Part shown: piece after piece, positions 31,056-43,079 of the stretch
How positions within the stretch are numbered: the first letter of the stretch is position 1
Layout of the letters: every line of letters begins with the position of its first letter
NCBI GenBank assembly: GCA_014925825.1
Contig: JACGCK010000007.1
Span: 310,001-374,000 of the forward strand
Reading direction: 5' to 3'
Origin: Pholiota molesta
Taxonomy: Eukaryota > Basidiomycota > Agaricomycetes > Agaricales > Strophariaceae
Length of the DNA: 64,000 nucleotides
The notes under the pieces: model-generated
Seen by the model: the letters and a program-made list of their open reading frames with translations, nothing else
Databases searched by the model: none
Told to the model about the DNA's origin: nothing
Position numbers and translations under genes: made by a program

Positions 31056-31965
31056 AATGCCCGACATCGAGGGCGAGCAACACCACGTCAGGCACCCGCA
31101 CGTCCCGCGACAACTGAGCCGCGCCGCCGCCGCCCCGCAAGACCGCGTATCCATACCCTCTACCTATAATATCCCCGGCGCAGGCGGTTGCCGTCGTCGT
31201 CGTCCTACAAATCGAAGAGAAGAGGAGAGCTGCCAGCATCTCAGCAAAAAAGCAGTCTTAATACGTAGGTTCGCCCGAATATAGATCAAACATAATGGAT
31301 TTCAGCCCGAGTGTAAGTATACGAAAACCATGATAGAAACTTCTAACCATCTTGTAATGTAGCTACAATGATTTTATACCCATTCTGATGCCTCAGAAAT
31401 GTTGTGTACCCATAAGTACAAGGATAATAGAATTATTTCATTGGGATTGTACGGCTACAAGATCTTAAAGAATACAATAAAATTCATTGGTGAGGTTTTC
31501 GCAAGCTTTCCAAGGACTTGTAACCCTCAGATTCCTCGTATAGGATTCCAGCTCCAGAAACCCTTGTAATGGTCACTTGCCATTCTAATGGATTCTATTG
31601 TAGAATTGCCTTGCAAACGTCAGAAGTGTTCCGAGCATTTTATGGTGATTTATGACATTGTGATAAAGCCCTACATTTGTGACCAGTGTAGTATGGGATC
31701 TTGGCAGAATGTATGAGATTCTTTCACCTAGTGTAGAGGGCGCTTTTTTGGCGATCAGTGCGTGCTGGTTTAGTGATATGGATGGAGTAATTGATCTGAC
31801 ATGCTGATTTCGCTCTGAAGATTATCTTCGCCACGCCTATCTATGTCTTGCGACTAGTGTCTATAACGCGCTATCAATATAATAGCTATACCATCCCATT
31901 CCGTGCTGGTCACTGCCTTCTTGTTGGACGACGTTAGGCCTTTTGGTTGGAGGTGGGGAAACGAA
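31056..31965 (+). pseudogene. Decayed tandem copy of the methyltransferase 3' end, split by an insertion
   Basis: 31056-31240 repeats the terminal coding tail and early 3' flank of the gene at 30640-30850: PDIEGE versus PEIEGD, then a shared HPH block, CAAGACCGCGT, TATCCCCGGCGCA and a GTCGTCGTC run. The reading frame is lost. 31765-31965 repeats 30866-31055 (TAGTGATATGGATGGA, TGCGACTAGTGTCTATAA, CTATACCATCCCATTCCG). About 500 bases (roughly 31245-31760) are inserted between the two parts. The pattern is a tandem duplication of a unit near 415 bp whose second copy was later interrupted. Confidence 0.65.
31245..31760. repeat. Insertion inside duplicated 3' flank
   Basis: AT-rich sequence absent from the first copy of the duplicated unit. 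It has no open reading frame of note and no terminal repeats found by eye, so its class is unknown. Confidence 0.4.
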
Positions 31966-32335
31966 CGAGGACTGGAGGTTTTTGTTTTTTGATGGTTGGC
32001 GGTTGCTGTCAATGTTGGTGGCGTCAAGGCGAAGATTTTTAGAGTTGGCTGAGAACATGACAATTGACATGGATGCGCTCGATCTTTATGTAGGGTGGCA
32101 AGCTGATGCCAGCGATGGGCGGCTCGGGCCAGCCCTGGCCAGCCATTGTATTCGAGCTCAACTGCGAGCGGGAGCACTGGGAGACGATCATGACAACCGC
32201 CTCGTTGCCACTCCCCGTGCGCACTGCGGAGTGTGGGCATGTGCAACCAAGCCGCCTCCGTTGTTGAATATCATATTTACTTACGCTAGAGCCCAGAATA
32301 TCAGAAATCTGCATACGTACGTAGTTTAGTTGATG
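31966..32335. other. Intergenic, no gene seen
   Basis: Short frames here have no family features. Confidence 0.4.
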
Positions 32336-32337
32336 TA

Positions 32338-32926
32338 TGGTGCGCGACCCCTAGTCACCGCTACTTTTGGACAGCCGCCAATTTGGCGGAGGAAAAAAAT
32401 TTGATTTCGGAAGGGTAATCTGGCAATTATTTCTCAATGAAATATCACTCAAAATGTACACTGGACTATTGGAATTGATACATGGCCAATGAGGCCACTC
32501 TTTCCAATCAATGACTCGACCACAAAAAATAATTTCAGCACATAGATTTGACGAGAGAGTTCAACTTACTATAAAATTATTCAGTCCAAGCAATATAGCA
32601 TCCATCATGGGTTCCAGAGAAATGCCCTCGCACACTTGGGGCTTGCTTGGGGCAGTGTGGCACAAGTCTGGCCAAAGTCTGGCGACCATCTTAAGCTTCT
32701 CGGCCCGTCGGCCCGTGCCGGAAACCTTCCTTTTTGGGACAGACCGCCAAATTCGTGTGGGGGAAATTAATGACTCCTTCAGTTTTCATGCAAATAAAAA
32801 ATCCTTTGGAGGTTTTGTTCGTCTACTTAAAAGAAGCATTTCTACCAAGTAACTAAGAAAATGGTTATTTTTTGACCGAGCCCTTTCGTTTGTACAAAAG
32901 TAGTGGTGACTAGGGGTCGCGCACCA
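32338..32926. mobile_element. MITE with about 31-bp terminal inverted repeats and TA target duplication
   Basis: The left end begins TGGTGCGCGACCCCTAGTC (32338) and the right end is its reverse complement, ending at 32926. Over about 32 bases only one internal mismatch (G/A) was seen. TA dinucleotides at 32336-32337 and 32927-32928 flank the element directly. At 589 bp with no transposase, it is a Tc1/mariner-type non-autonomous element by TSD and length. The 113-codon frame inside is without family features. Confidence 0.82.
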
Positions 32927-32928
32927 TA

Positions 32929-33556
32929 GAAATCGAAGCTGTAAGCCTCGAGTTTCTGACCTATACAAACAAGATTCAATCAGTACGTTACTTATAACTT
33001 ACAAAGGTAGCGCCTTCCTGAGAAAACAGAACCATTGCCGCCAAAAGTACTCCATCATCATCTCAATTCTCCGGAAGATCGCTATAGTTTTCAATATATA
33101 TAATGTAAAGCGGAGGAATTTCTGAAAGAAGAGCGACATATAAAAAGATAAAAGAAAGACACAAGAGAAGAATAGCCGATGATTCGCCCAATCCGGATCA
33201 GGGGTGCAACCAGCAACAACGCCGGGAATTATGATACATATGTAGGGATGAGGAAAATGCGGCGGTCGCGTGTGTCTCTACCAAGCCTTTCCGCTGGGAC
33301 TCGTCGTGCACGTTCCTCGCCCCCACCGCCATATCACCCCCAGCTTCGCTCCGTCCACGAGCCCCTCACACTCTTTGGCTGCGCACTTGGTTTTCAGTTG
33401 CTACACTCTTTCAACAGACCCATTCATTGGCCCCGTCGTACGATATATCGCGTTGAACGCATCGTCGCCTTCTGACTTACTGCATTCCAACGCTTGCAAG
33501 CCTATAACAACCCTCTATTTCCTGGTGCCTTGCCAATCACTTTCAGGAAATTCAAT
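32929..33556. other. Intergenic, no gene seen
   Basis: Spacer and promoter of the second MARVEL-like gene. Confidence 0.4.
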
Positions 33557-34387
33557 ATGCAGCTCGATTTCCCCATAATCCGGATGGGACTCTACGGACT
33601 CCTGGTGCGCGCTCAATTTTTTCTTCTCGTAATTGGGCGGTGATGCCCTGGGACTCACTCAAGCTCCCAATTTTTACTATGCCAGACCTTTTGGAGCTTT
33701 GTGCTCTTCTGCCTCGCCGCGACGAGGCTGAACTACACAACCCACCTCCCGAAAGGCGATCCTCTGAACGGGGGCAGGCCCTTCTATGGTGCGTGCAGTG
33801 GCGTCGCCTGTTCAGGAATTTTCGCAGCTCACAACGTGCTTGCCTGGTGTGCGCAGACCCGATCGTTGTGGAGGTCCTTATCACGACGCTGATGACCATG
33901 CCGTTTTCGATCTTCATGTGATTTGTCCATTTCACTTTGCCTTGCACAAATTTCCATGTGCTGATTAGCCTGCTTCATTTTCATATCTAGTGCTTTGTCA
34001 ATACACAAGCGTTGGGAACACCCCGTCGTATCGACATTTCTCGCCGAGATTGTGGGTCTCAGTGTTCTCTGGATTTTCTGGATAGCTGGCGCAGCGGGCA
34101 CTACGGTAAGTCGCTGCAAATAAGCCCGCCGTATTGCACGCTCGACTGACGCAATTGCACGCGCATTTTAGAATCCATGGGGTGCCCTGGGCTGGTGCCA
34201 ACAATTTGAGGCGTGCCGCGTGCTCTCCGCCCTCGTGGCCTTTGCCTGGCTGGGGTGGCTCACGCTCACCGCACTGCTCGCGTTCAGCCTGCTCTTCAGC
34301 ATCGCCAACAAGGCGGCGTTCGAGCCCCTGCACGGGCGGTGGAACCCGCGGCAGAGCCAGTACACGGACAACGTCGTGCGCGCGTAG
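33557..34387 (+). CDS. MARVEL-like four-span membrane protein (paralogue)
   Basis: Exon 1 begins MQLDFPIIRMGLYGLL at 33557. After an intron ending ...tgccag, the next exon encodes TFWSFVLFCLAATRLNYTTH (span 1), then FYDPIVVEVLITTLMTMPFS (span 2). Next come WEHPVVSTFLAEIVGLSVL with a third span, then NPWGALGWCQQFEACRVLSA with a fourth, and a C-terminus NPRQSQYTDNVVRA. About 185 residues in five exons. The FYDPI(V/I)VE motif and four-span layout are shared with the gene at 19459-20308, so both are read as MARVEL-type membrane proteins. No catalytic residues are expected. Function in membrane organisation is family inference only. Confidence 0.72.
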
Positions 34388-35460
34388 GGAGTGCTGCGCA
34401 GTCACATCGGAGTGGAGTTAGCGGTCGACGGGTGAGTGTTTCCGCCCATTTGCGGGGTGTCGACGACGGCGGTTGACGTGAAATTGGCCTGGAATAGATT
34501 ATCGTCGGCGTGTGCGTGGTGTGCTTCGTCTTTTGGACCCCTGTTGTAATTTTATTCTGGCCCGTGGAAGTCTGGCGCAAAGGTGGCAGTTTATACCCTC
34601 ATCCCATCCACTCCTTCCCCCGCCCCATTGTTGTTTGTGTTACTGTTCGGGGATGTGTAACTACTTTAAGTCTTTAACCTCTTCATTCTTTAAAAAGAAC
34701 GTTTGTAAGTGAATCATACGAACGATCTGTATTCTGGTTATTTTCCTTCCGGGAACGGAGAGGACACGCCTGGAGTGTATTATATCCGAGCATAGCAACT
34801 GGGTGTTATGTGCACACTGCACACGTCAAAATGCCGAGGTGGCATAAAGTGTCGAAGACACGTTGGCAAGATCCCCCCACGTAGTTCGTTGCTTTATTTG
34901 GCCAATTTTCGGAATACTGAAGTACATAAACAAATGTGGACGCCACTGTGCCAGTGGAAAGACTAGCGCTATATTTAGAAAACATAGAGCCGCCGTAGGT
35001 ATTTTACATAGATTAGGGCGCATGAGACGCTGAGTTGTGGACAGTGTGCATAATAGAAATTTGACTTGAATAGATGGACGCAAGGAGAGGCGGTGTCGAG
35101 ATAAATAGTGGAAAGCGGTTGAAGATTGTAATTCATGTATTTCTTGAACGCCCAGGGAGATGAGGATGAGCTTGGGATGAGCGGCTGGAAATAGGCGTAT
35201 TAAGCAAAGGCGGAAAGGATACAACTTCCTGGTATGACTCTTACAACGTCGTTGTTTGGTACCAAATCTTGGAAGCACCGTTCTCGATGCCACCTTTTGT
35301 ATTGAATTCCTTGTCACAGATATGTGGCAGAGCGACAGAAGCTTGTACTTCTCTATGTCATTCTTGCCCACTACATAAGGATCTCTTTCGACATTTTTGG
35401 TTCATATAATGACTTGTTTTTCGTGCGATGTTGAAAATTCTGTAGCGAGTTAACTTTCAG
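34388..35460. other. Intergenic, no confident gene
   Basis: A 181-codon minus-strand frame (34826-35371) starts with ATG but has a random-looking composition and no domain, so it is not annotated. Confidence 0.4.
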
Positions 35461-36460
35461 CAAGAATGTACAAACCTTCGTAACAGCCTATAGAAAGTAT
35501 TGGGCAACAATATACGTGGGACTGACAGTTGGAAAAGAAGTGAGAATCCGTTGCATCTCGCACACTGGACGTGCACACCATCTGGGGCAATGCAAATTGG
35601 AGAGCAGCCGTACCCACTGGATCCTAGTCCCGCATGCCAGGAGAGGTAAGCGCTGGTCAAGCGCCGGTGTTGTCCTCCATGTGCTGCTCGAACGCGTCGG
35701 TGCGAAGGTCAGTCCGGTCGCGACGAGTGCGAGGATCCTCGCGCTTCGCCTTCGGACCTCTACACTTAGTATGGTCTTGAGGTATGTCGCGTAGTTCTAC
35801 GCCGGCTTGGCTAATACGCATGGGGACAGAGCCGTCCAGAGCCTGCTGAGCACTGACGCTTGCAGGAACGCCGTGAACGTCGTTGTCTGCGGAGATAGAG
35901 GAAGCGCCCCTGATGGCGGCTACATCATCGCGAAGAGCTTGGAGCGCTGCTCGCTGCTCAGGGTTCATTGCTGCAGAGCGCGTTGAGGACAAAGCTCTTT
36001 ATTGCCAGCGGAAGCGCGCGCACCTTTGACCCTCTCGAGCATCTGACGGTGTTCTTCATTCCTGGCGTTCTCAATGCCTTTAGCATTCAGGATTTTCCGC
36101 GAAACGACGCGGCGGCCATCGGGCGTCATCGACGAGGAGAAACCTTGCATGAGATTCCTTCTCTTGCGCTTGCGCGATGGGGCTGCAGCTGGGGCCATTG
36201 GCAGATTCAATTGAAGTTCGCAGTGTGTTGATTGATTTGATCAACATGTGACAGTACTCTCATTTAGGGACTCCGACATGTTATGACCCCACGGGCCACC
36301 TTTTCAGGTGAATGCTTCCGCTGGCAATATTATGCAGTGCTGCAGGCCGGTCAACAGTGTTCAGAGTAATAAACCGTCATATTCATATTAGATATCGACG
36401 TCACGAATATTTCATCAGGCCAATTCAAATCTCTTGAAATCATGTTGAATCACGACGCCC
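35461..36460 (+). pseudogene. GH17 glucanase relic, internal exons only
   Basis: 35461-35539 matches the GH17 exon of 20823-22130: NVQTFVTAYRKYWATIYVGL then TVGKE. 36308-36370 matches the following exon (VNASAGNIMQ...VNSVQS), and about 36418-36460 matches the start of the next (QFKSLEIM). Splice sites survive (gtgaga donor at 35540, ttttcag acceptor ending 36307). No 5' or 3' exons are recognisable, and the Asn preceding the catalytic acid is Lys (VGNE to VGKE). The intron between the first two pieces has grown to 768 bases and holds an antisense gene. This is a partial, dead copy rather than a working enzyme. Confidence 0.75.
35657..36198 (-). CDS. Hypothetical basic protein nested antisense in the GH17-relic intron
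   Basis: ATG at 36198 (MAPAAAPSRKRKRRNLMQG) starts an open exon through ARNEEHRQMLERVK. A 53-base intron (gtgcgc...ctgcag) then joins in phase to AMNPEQRAALQALRDDVAAI, and the frame stays open to TGA at 35657. The product is about 160 residues: a basic N-terminus with an NLS-like KRKRR, a helical middle, and a charged C-terminus (RGPKAKREDPRTRRDRTDL). No domain is recognised. It could be the head of a transposon-borne gene or a captured host gene. Without the intron the two frames are offset by one. Confidence 0.5.
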
Positions 36461-36972
36461 ATGTCGCCATTAACCCATGGCGGCGACAGACATACTTAAT
36501 ATCAGATATTAGAGATCCAGATTTGCAGATGCCTGAAGGTGTAGATGAAAGTGCAGTTTGAAGTTTGAGACGCCCGACAAGGTCCCAACATCAATTAACA
36601 CAGTGCCAGTGCACAATGGGTGCGTAATTTATGCAATTTAGCATGTAATATTGCGTAAAATAGCTGGTCTAAGTAGACTGAGTACCCACATACTTTTCAA
36701 TATCCCACACCCTACTTGCTGAGTAGGCCGATGTCCAACCTGCCTGTGAAGAATCAGAAGATGGGCCGGCTACCGGCCTAATTTCTGACTCGACTCGCCG
36801 CTCGAGTACTATAGCCCCTAATTTCGTTAATGAGAGCACGTGCATTGTGCGTGACCGCGTGTACAATAATAAAGCGAATCCAGTCATAAATACGTACTCA
36901 ATTTTCCCCGCTTGACTTGAACCATCACCCCGTCCTTCTACTCTTTTCTTGGTTCCAGAGACTTTGCTACGT
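36461..36972. other. Intergenic, promoter of SNF2-RING gene
   Basis: No coding signal beyond the GH17 relic. An upstream non-coding exon of the next gene cannot be excluded. Confidence 0.35.
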
Positions 36973-39900
36973 ATGCGGGACACTATATCTTACCATGTTG
37001 AATCCACTGGAACGCAGGCCGTCCATATTTGGCCCGATACGACGCGCAAGTTCAGGCCTAACCTCAACGTCGCCCTTCTCGCGACCATAATTTCTGATAT
37101 TACGGAAGACTCGAACGATATCATAATCTCCAATGGGAAGCGAAAGGCATCAGGAGAAAGCTTCGAGAGCAACAAGCGCGCAAGGAGTTCTCAGCCGGTC
37201 GATACGAGTCACACTGAGCCACTCGAACTTGAGGCAACGCGAATCGACCCAAGTTACCCTAGAGTCGAAGCCCATTTCAATCGAAGAGATACTGGGTCGG
37301 ATATTGTGCCTATTCTGCGGCATGTACTGGAGATACATTATACGCACGAAGACGTTTCATGTAATATGACTGGTTCAAGCCCGGATGTTGTGGAAATGTG
37401 GAAGTTCCAGGATGAAACGCTTCGCGAGCATTTGCTCGCCCTGAGTGGCGCCATCACTTCTCCCAACAGTATCGCCCTTGGAGAGATCATGCTTGGAGAA
37501 CATGGGGGTAGATGTGTGGGATTGTCGTCCACGAACGAGTGGCTTGTCCTTCTCCCGCCACTCACCGTTGACGCCGACTCTAATGATTTATCTGCGTCTG
37601 CAAGTGACCTTCTACAGGCATGTCGAACACTGCAAAGCATTGGACAAATTCATCTTCGAGCATCCTTACGATTGACGGTGCATCCTCAAGATTCGACATC
37701 TACTTCTTTTCCTACGTTTTCTCTGTTTGTCGACATCGACATTGCTCTTGACGTCGACGCTGTGTTACGAAATATCATGCCCAACAAGTTGAAGACAACC
37801 GTGGTCGCTGTTGAGGACGCTCGACGCCGTCTCTTTCGAGCCGCTTTTATGCCCCAAGCCGTTGCCTCGGACGATATCAACGACCCTGTCACTGTATCTT
37901 CATTTTATTCTATCCTATGCCCAGCCCCACCTCTATCCTCCACCTCTTTGGAACTTTCGATACAACCAGAGGGACTGCTACCCTCTCTCCTCCCCTTCCA
38001 ACGGCGCAGTGTCGCTTGGCTGCTTGAACGCGAAGGAATGGCCTTCAGCCCGGAAGGCACGCTTGTCCAATCCCCGACCAAGGAATATTCGTTCTGGAAC
38101 GAAATCAAGGAAGGAGACCATACATTCTACCTGAATCGCCTGAGCGGCGAACTCGACATCGAAGCTCCGGCGGTACCGACCATATGTGGTGGAATGCTGG
38201 CAGAGGAGCCTGGTCTGGGGAAGACCGTGGAGACTATTGCGCTGATATTGATGAATCCGGCGCCGCCATCTTGGAACCCAACGCTGATGCGAGAGGATCC
38301 ACAAGGCCGTGCAGATATCAATGCCGTCAAGGTATGCATTTTTTTTGTCATTTTCTCTCTCTGTCTCTGTTGACCTTTTCTTTCCAGTCGACTCTCATTG
38401 TCACACCGCCTGCCTTGGCTACTCAATGGATAGAGGAGCTAGCCACGCACGCGCCATCCTTGAAAGTTCTCGTGTATGAGGGATGGAATAAAGTCAGAAT
38501 ACCGATAGTGCAAGGCCAGAGGGAGTACGACCGAGTCATGGGCATATTCGAAAAAGAAGCGCGGGCGAAGAAGAGGAAGCAGAAACAGCACGAGAAAGAA
38601 CGTGCGAACCAGCCTCACGGTGCCAGTGGCAGCACCAGCGCCATGGACGTCGACAACGATCCTCCCGACCTCACGCGTGGCGCGGACGGCAAGTTCCTCA
38701 AATGGTGCGACTACGTGCATCAGTACGACGTGGTAATCACCACGTATTCGACCCTCCGCTCCGAGGTGCATGCCGCCCGCCCTGGACGCGAGAGGGAGGG
38801 TAAAGGGGACTATTTGCGTAGTCCTTTAATTGCGGTCGAATGGAAGCGCGTTGTGATGGATGAAGTGCAGATGGTCGGAGGAGGATCTACAGCGTAAGTT
38901 TTCAGTACTTTCGCTCTTGTATAATGCAAATGTTGATGATCTTATAGGGAGATGGTGTCGCTCATACCCCGACTGTCGTCGTTGGCTGTTTCGGGCACTC
39001 CAGCAAAGGCCCAGGTATCTGATTTAATTCATGTTCTCAAGTAGGTCATGGAACTCTCATATTCGAATTACCGTGACTCATCCACTCCGAAGATTCTTGC
39101 GTATAGATCAACTCATCGGCGATATTCGCCTCTGTAAAAGACTTTTAAAGCCAGGCTTTTCGGAAGATTTTGCGTTATTTTTGCAACATTATGGGATCAG
39201 GTAAGATCACTCATCGATGGTTTATGTGTTTGTCTAACATTCTCTATTGTGATCAAGGACCACGAAATCATCTGTGGCTAGTGAACTCACTATTCCCGAG
39301 CAAACTAGATATCTAGTTGGAATTGAATTGGGTAGAGTTGAACGTCATGTATGTATCATTGCGTCACTTGTGGTCTTTGATTATTGAAGCTTCCATATGT
39401 CTATAGGTGTACGATCAGGCTTTGGAGAGGATGTTGTTCGATATCGGCCTGGATGCGCGAGGAGTCGCCGCAACTAGCGATTGGAAAGTCGATAGCATAT
39501 TGCTTAGGAGTGCTCTTCGCAATTTGCGTGGTATCTGTACCCATCCTCAAGTACGAGTGTTTTCTTCCGTTCGACTGTCCGTTTCATTTATCGATTTTCT
39601 TTGCAGGTCGGCCAATTTCAAGGTAGAAATGATGTATACAAACCGACTGCGCTCAAGACTATGGATGCGGTTCTTCAAGTATGTTTACGCTCGTCTTTTC
39701 TTTTGAATTATATTGACATGGATGCAGGCGATGCAAGACCAAAACTGGAAAAATCTAGTTGACGACTGGACATCCAAGGTACTGCAAGTCATAATCATAA
39801 GGCAATTTGGCACTTACACCTTCTTTGTAGATCGAGTTGCTGATTCGACAGGCACAATTGGAACAAAAGGACGACACCGTCCCGGGCAACTATCGAAATT

Positions 39901-42900
39901 CCCTGAAAACACTACAGTTGGCAGGAAAGGAAACGAACAATTTTATCGAAGAGATTAAAGCCGTCTTGGCGAAACATGACGCGAAGAGCAAAGAAATGAT
40001 CATGGAGGCGGCGCGATTGCGCCAGGGGCGTGCGGAGAAGGCCGCTGTAACGGACGGTAAAGGGAAAGAGAAAGCCTTGAGCGACGTGGACGACAGTGAT
40101 GAGGACAACAGTGACGATGACAAGGAATCCACAGAGGATGAAACAGCGGAAAAGGGTCTACCAAAGACACCTGCCGGGGAAGAACATAAGAAGAAAGGGG
40201 TTGTTTTGAGGGAACGACTGCGAAAAGGGTACCTTCTTCTGCATCGAGTCCATTTCTTGCAAGGAGACGTATACCATGTACTTGGTGACTCCACCGAAGA
40301 AGATTCGGCGTATCAGAATGCAGAAAAAGTCAGACAAGATTTGTTGCAACGTACGTGTTTACTCTACTTTTTTATTCAACATCTTTACTCATTTGGTACC
40401 ATTCTAGATGCTGAAACGGAAGCAACCAACAGTATTGGTCGTTTGGCAAGCACCGCGTCAAATCATAATCTCCGAAAGTCTGCCTTCTTGGTTGACGTTC
40501 CGTTACTGCAACAAGGAGGCATTAAATCTGCGCATCTCGTAAGTTCGTTTTCTTTATCATCGCTGGATACGCTGTCAACACATACACGTTACAGTTCAAA
40601 GAACTCAACAATATCGTCGACAAAGTCCTCAATCAGCAGGCCGAACTTCTGTGGGAGTGGAGGTCGCATATTATGGGCCTTCTCACTCAACCGTTGAATC
40701 CACTGTCAGGCCAGACTGACGCGGACGGTCAGGAATTCCAACGGACCTTGGACGATCAAGGAGAAGTGGAAATCTACTTCCAGTGCTACGTTGCCTTACT
40801 GGCCGACCGACGTGAGGCTTTGATCAACGAGCGCACTCTTCTTGCGGCACATACTCTTCGAGAGAAGCAAGGCAGGCATACGAAGGCCGCTATGAAAGCC
40901 GCTTCTGCCGCCGCCGCTGCCGCCGATGACCTTATCATGGAGACGCCTGAAGGATTAGAAATTGAGCCCAAGCACGAAGTCATGCATTCCGCCATGACGC
41001 TCAAGCGCAAGAAGCTTTTACTTAAACTGAACGGACGAGCAGTGAGAAGCGTGAGTAATAGTCTTACTGGCTGTGGCTTCTTGATTAAATGCCTGTTATA
41101 GATATTGGTCGAACTCAACGCCGTTTCTACGACTATCAACGACCCTAAACATCCCGAAAAAATTCTCATCACAGAAGCTCTAGAAACAATTCGAAAGTTC
41201 ACGACTCAACAAAGTACGTTTCCGATAACGACTGACTAAAGATCAGGTTACTTACCGATTCAACAGCAACCCTACACAATAAATTGGAAACTGATTTAAA
41301 TCTTCTACGCAAATCGTTCAATCAGCGAATTCGTTATTACTGGCAATTGCAAGAAATCTCTGACTCTGTTGCGGACGTAATATTCGAAGAACCTACGGTT
41401 GCAGAGGCTGTCCAAGCCTGCGTGACAGGGAAAGCCGATTTAGATGCCAAGATGAATACGGCACGCGCTCGTTTTAGATATCTAGAAAATCTTTCGAACA
41501 ACAAGGATAGCAACTCCTTAGAAGACGAGAAAGAGTGCGTACTATGTCGATGCGAATTTACTCGTGGATATATAACACATTGGTGCGTAATATCTTTTTT
41601 TGTTCGATACGACGAATGTATTGAAGTTCTTGATGCAGTGGTCACGTATTTTGCGAGGTATGTTCTTTGCAATCTTCTTCTGTTTAATTCTAATACCCAT
41701 CCTCATTAGATGTGCATGAAAGCCTGGTTGCATAAGAAGGATGGGAAAACGTGCCCAGTGTGTCGGTAAGCTGAACCCAGCATTCAGCTTTACATTCATG
41801 ATCTCAACCCAGTTTAGCATTGCGATCAATACAGAAACTATTCAACGCTTCGTCGTAGATGCTCCCTCAGAGGAGCCACCTCCAAGACTTCAGGCGTCAG
41901 GTGAACCTGTTCCAAAGTCACATCGTACGATAACATATAGCAGGATTGGTACGACTTTCTTGCTTGTTGCACTGTCTTTTTCACTTACTCTTCTTCAGAC
42001 CCTGCTCTATTCGAGAATATTCAAACCATGGAAACATATGGTGATTTCGGTAGCAAAATTCAAACACTCGTTAGACATCTGGCACACCTGAAGCTCGTCG
42101 ATCCTGGGTCGAAAAGTATTGTCTTCTCGGCTTGGGCAGATTCGTTGAACAGTGCGTCTTTATCTCGCTTGCTATACCATGAATAATTGCTCACTCATAC
42201 TTCAGTTGTTGAACACGCTTTACGAGAGAACGGCATCTCGACTCTCCGCATCGGTTCAGGTTCGCGTCCAGCGAATTCAATCCATAAATTCAGGACCGAT
42301 CCAAATATCCTTGTTTTGCTGCTTCACGGGTATGCTCCTTCGGTTCCAATCGCTTTTGCTTGATCCTCATATCTTCCTAGTGAAACAGAGAATGCTGGGC
42401 TCAATGTGACTTGTGCATGTCGCGTATTCCTACTGGAAAGTGTTGTTCATCACAGCTTTGAAATTCAAGGTAAGTCAGAATTTCCATCTTGCCTCGGATC
42501 TTTCTCAATATTTGTACAGCTATTGCCAGAATTGATCGGCTGGGACAAACCCGCCCAACAGAAGGTTAGAATTTTGAGTTTCCAGTCTTCTACTTTTCTC
42601 TAATCATCTGTTATATGATTTTAGTCTACTGTTATTACGCCGAAGGTAAAATTTCATTCAGTTCTAATATGGATGATTCTAACAATCACCTCAGATACCG
42701 TTGAACGTAACATCCTTGACCTTGCGGCCCGCAAAGGACTTTCCCTCTATACCAAAGAGAACTCGAAGGGTACCGTCAGCGTGTCACCATTTAATCAAGA
42801 GAAAGATGCAACCATCGACGACCCGGCGCAGAAAAGCAAGCAGAAAAGCAAGCTCCAAAAAGGCGACTTCATTTATCGAGTCAATGACATGCTCGCCATC

Positions 42901-43062
42901 CTATTTCCCCACATGTTCGAGGACGTTGAATTCCTCCTACCGCCGACGGCCATTGCAAATCCGCAGGACGTCCCAAATGAGGACGTCGAGATGGTAGATG
43001 TCCCGCCTGTCTCAACTCGTGCGCTCAATCCTACTTTGGGGTCCAAAGGGCAGTGGGATTGA
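36973..43062 (+). CDS. SNF2 helicase-RING protein, SHPRH/Irc20-like
   Basis: Large nuclear DNA-dependent ATPase with an inserted RING finger, of the SHPRH/Irc20 branch of SNF2 proteins: E3 ubiquitin ligases for DNA-damage tolerance and genome stability. ATG at 36973. A long first exon to about 38330 contains an acidic/nuclear head, then PFQRRSVAWLLEREG (Q-motif-like) and the Walker A block AEEPGLGKTVE (38200-38232). Motif Ia is TLIVTPPALATQWIEEL. Motif II is DEVQ (about 38860) and motif III SGTPAK. A long coiled, Lys/Glu-rich insertion (about 39850-41500) precedes a C3HC4 RING spread over exons at 41536-41768 (CVLC, CEF, CGHVFC, CPVC). Lobe 2 motifs: SIVFSAWADSLN (42115), then ENAGLNVTCACRVFLLE and RIDRLGQTRPTEVY. 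Nuclear head to QWD tail is about 1630 residues, intact across more than fifteen introns. Confidence 0.9.
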
Positions 43063-43079
43063 GCCTACGCCTTACTCCT

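Noticed and set aside
31943..32329. 128-codon frame after the duplicated 3' flank
   Set aside because: No family features and overlaps the duplicated, non-coding flank.
32511..32852. 113-codon frame inside the MITE
   Set aside because: No transposase motifs; the element is too short to encode one.
34826..35371. 181-codon minus-strand open frame
   Set aside because: No domain, hydrophobic pattern or conserved features; probably chance.
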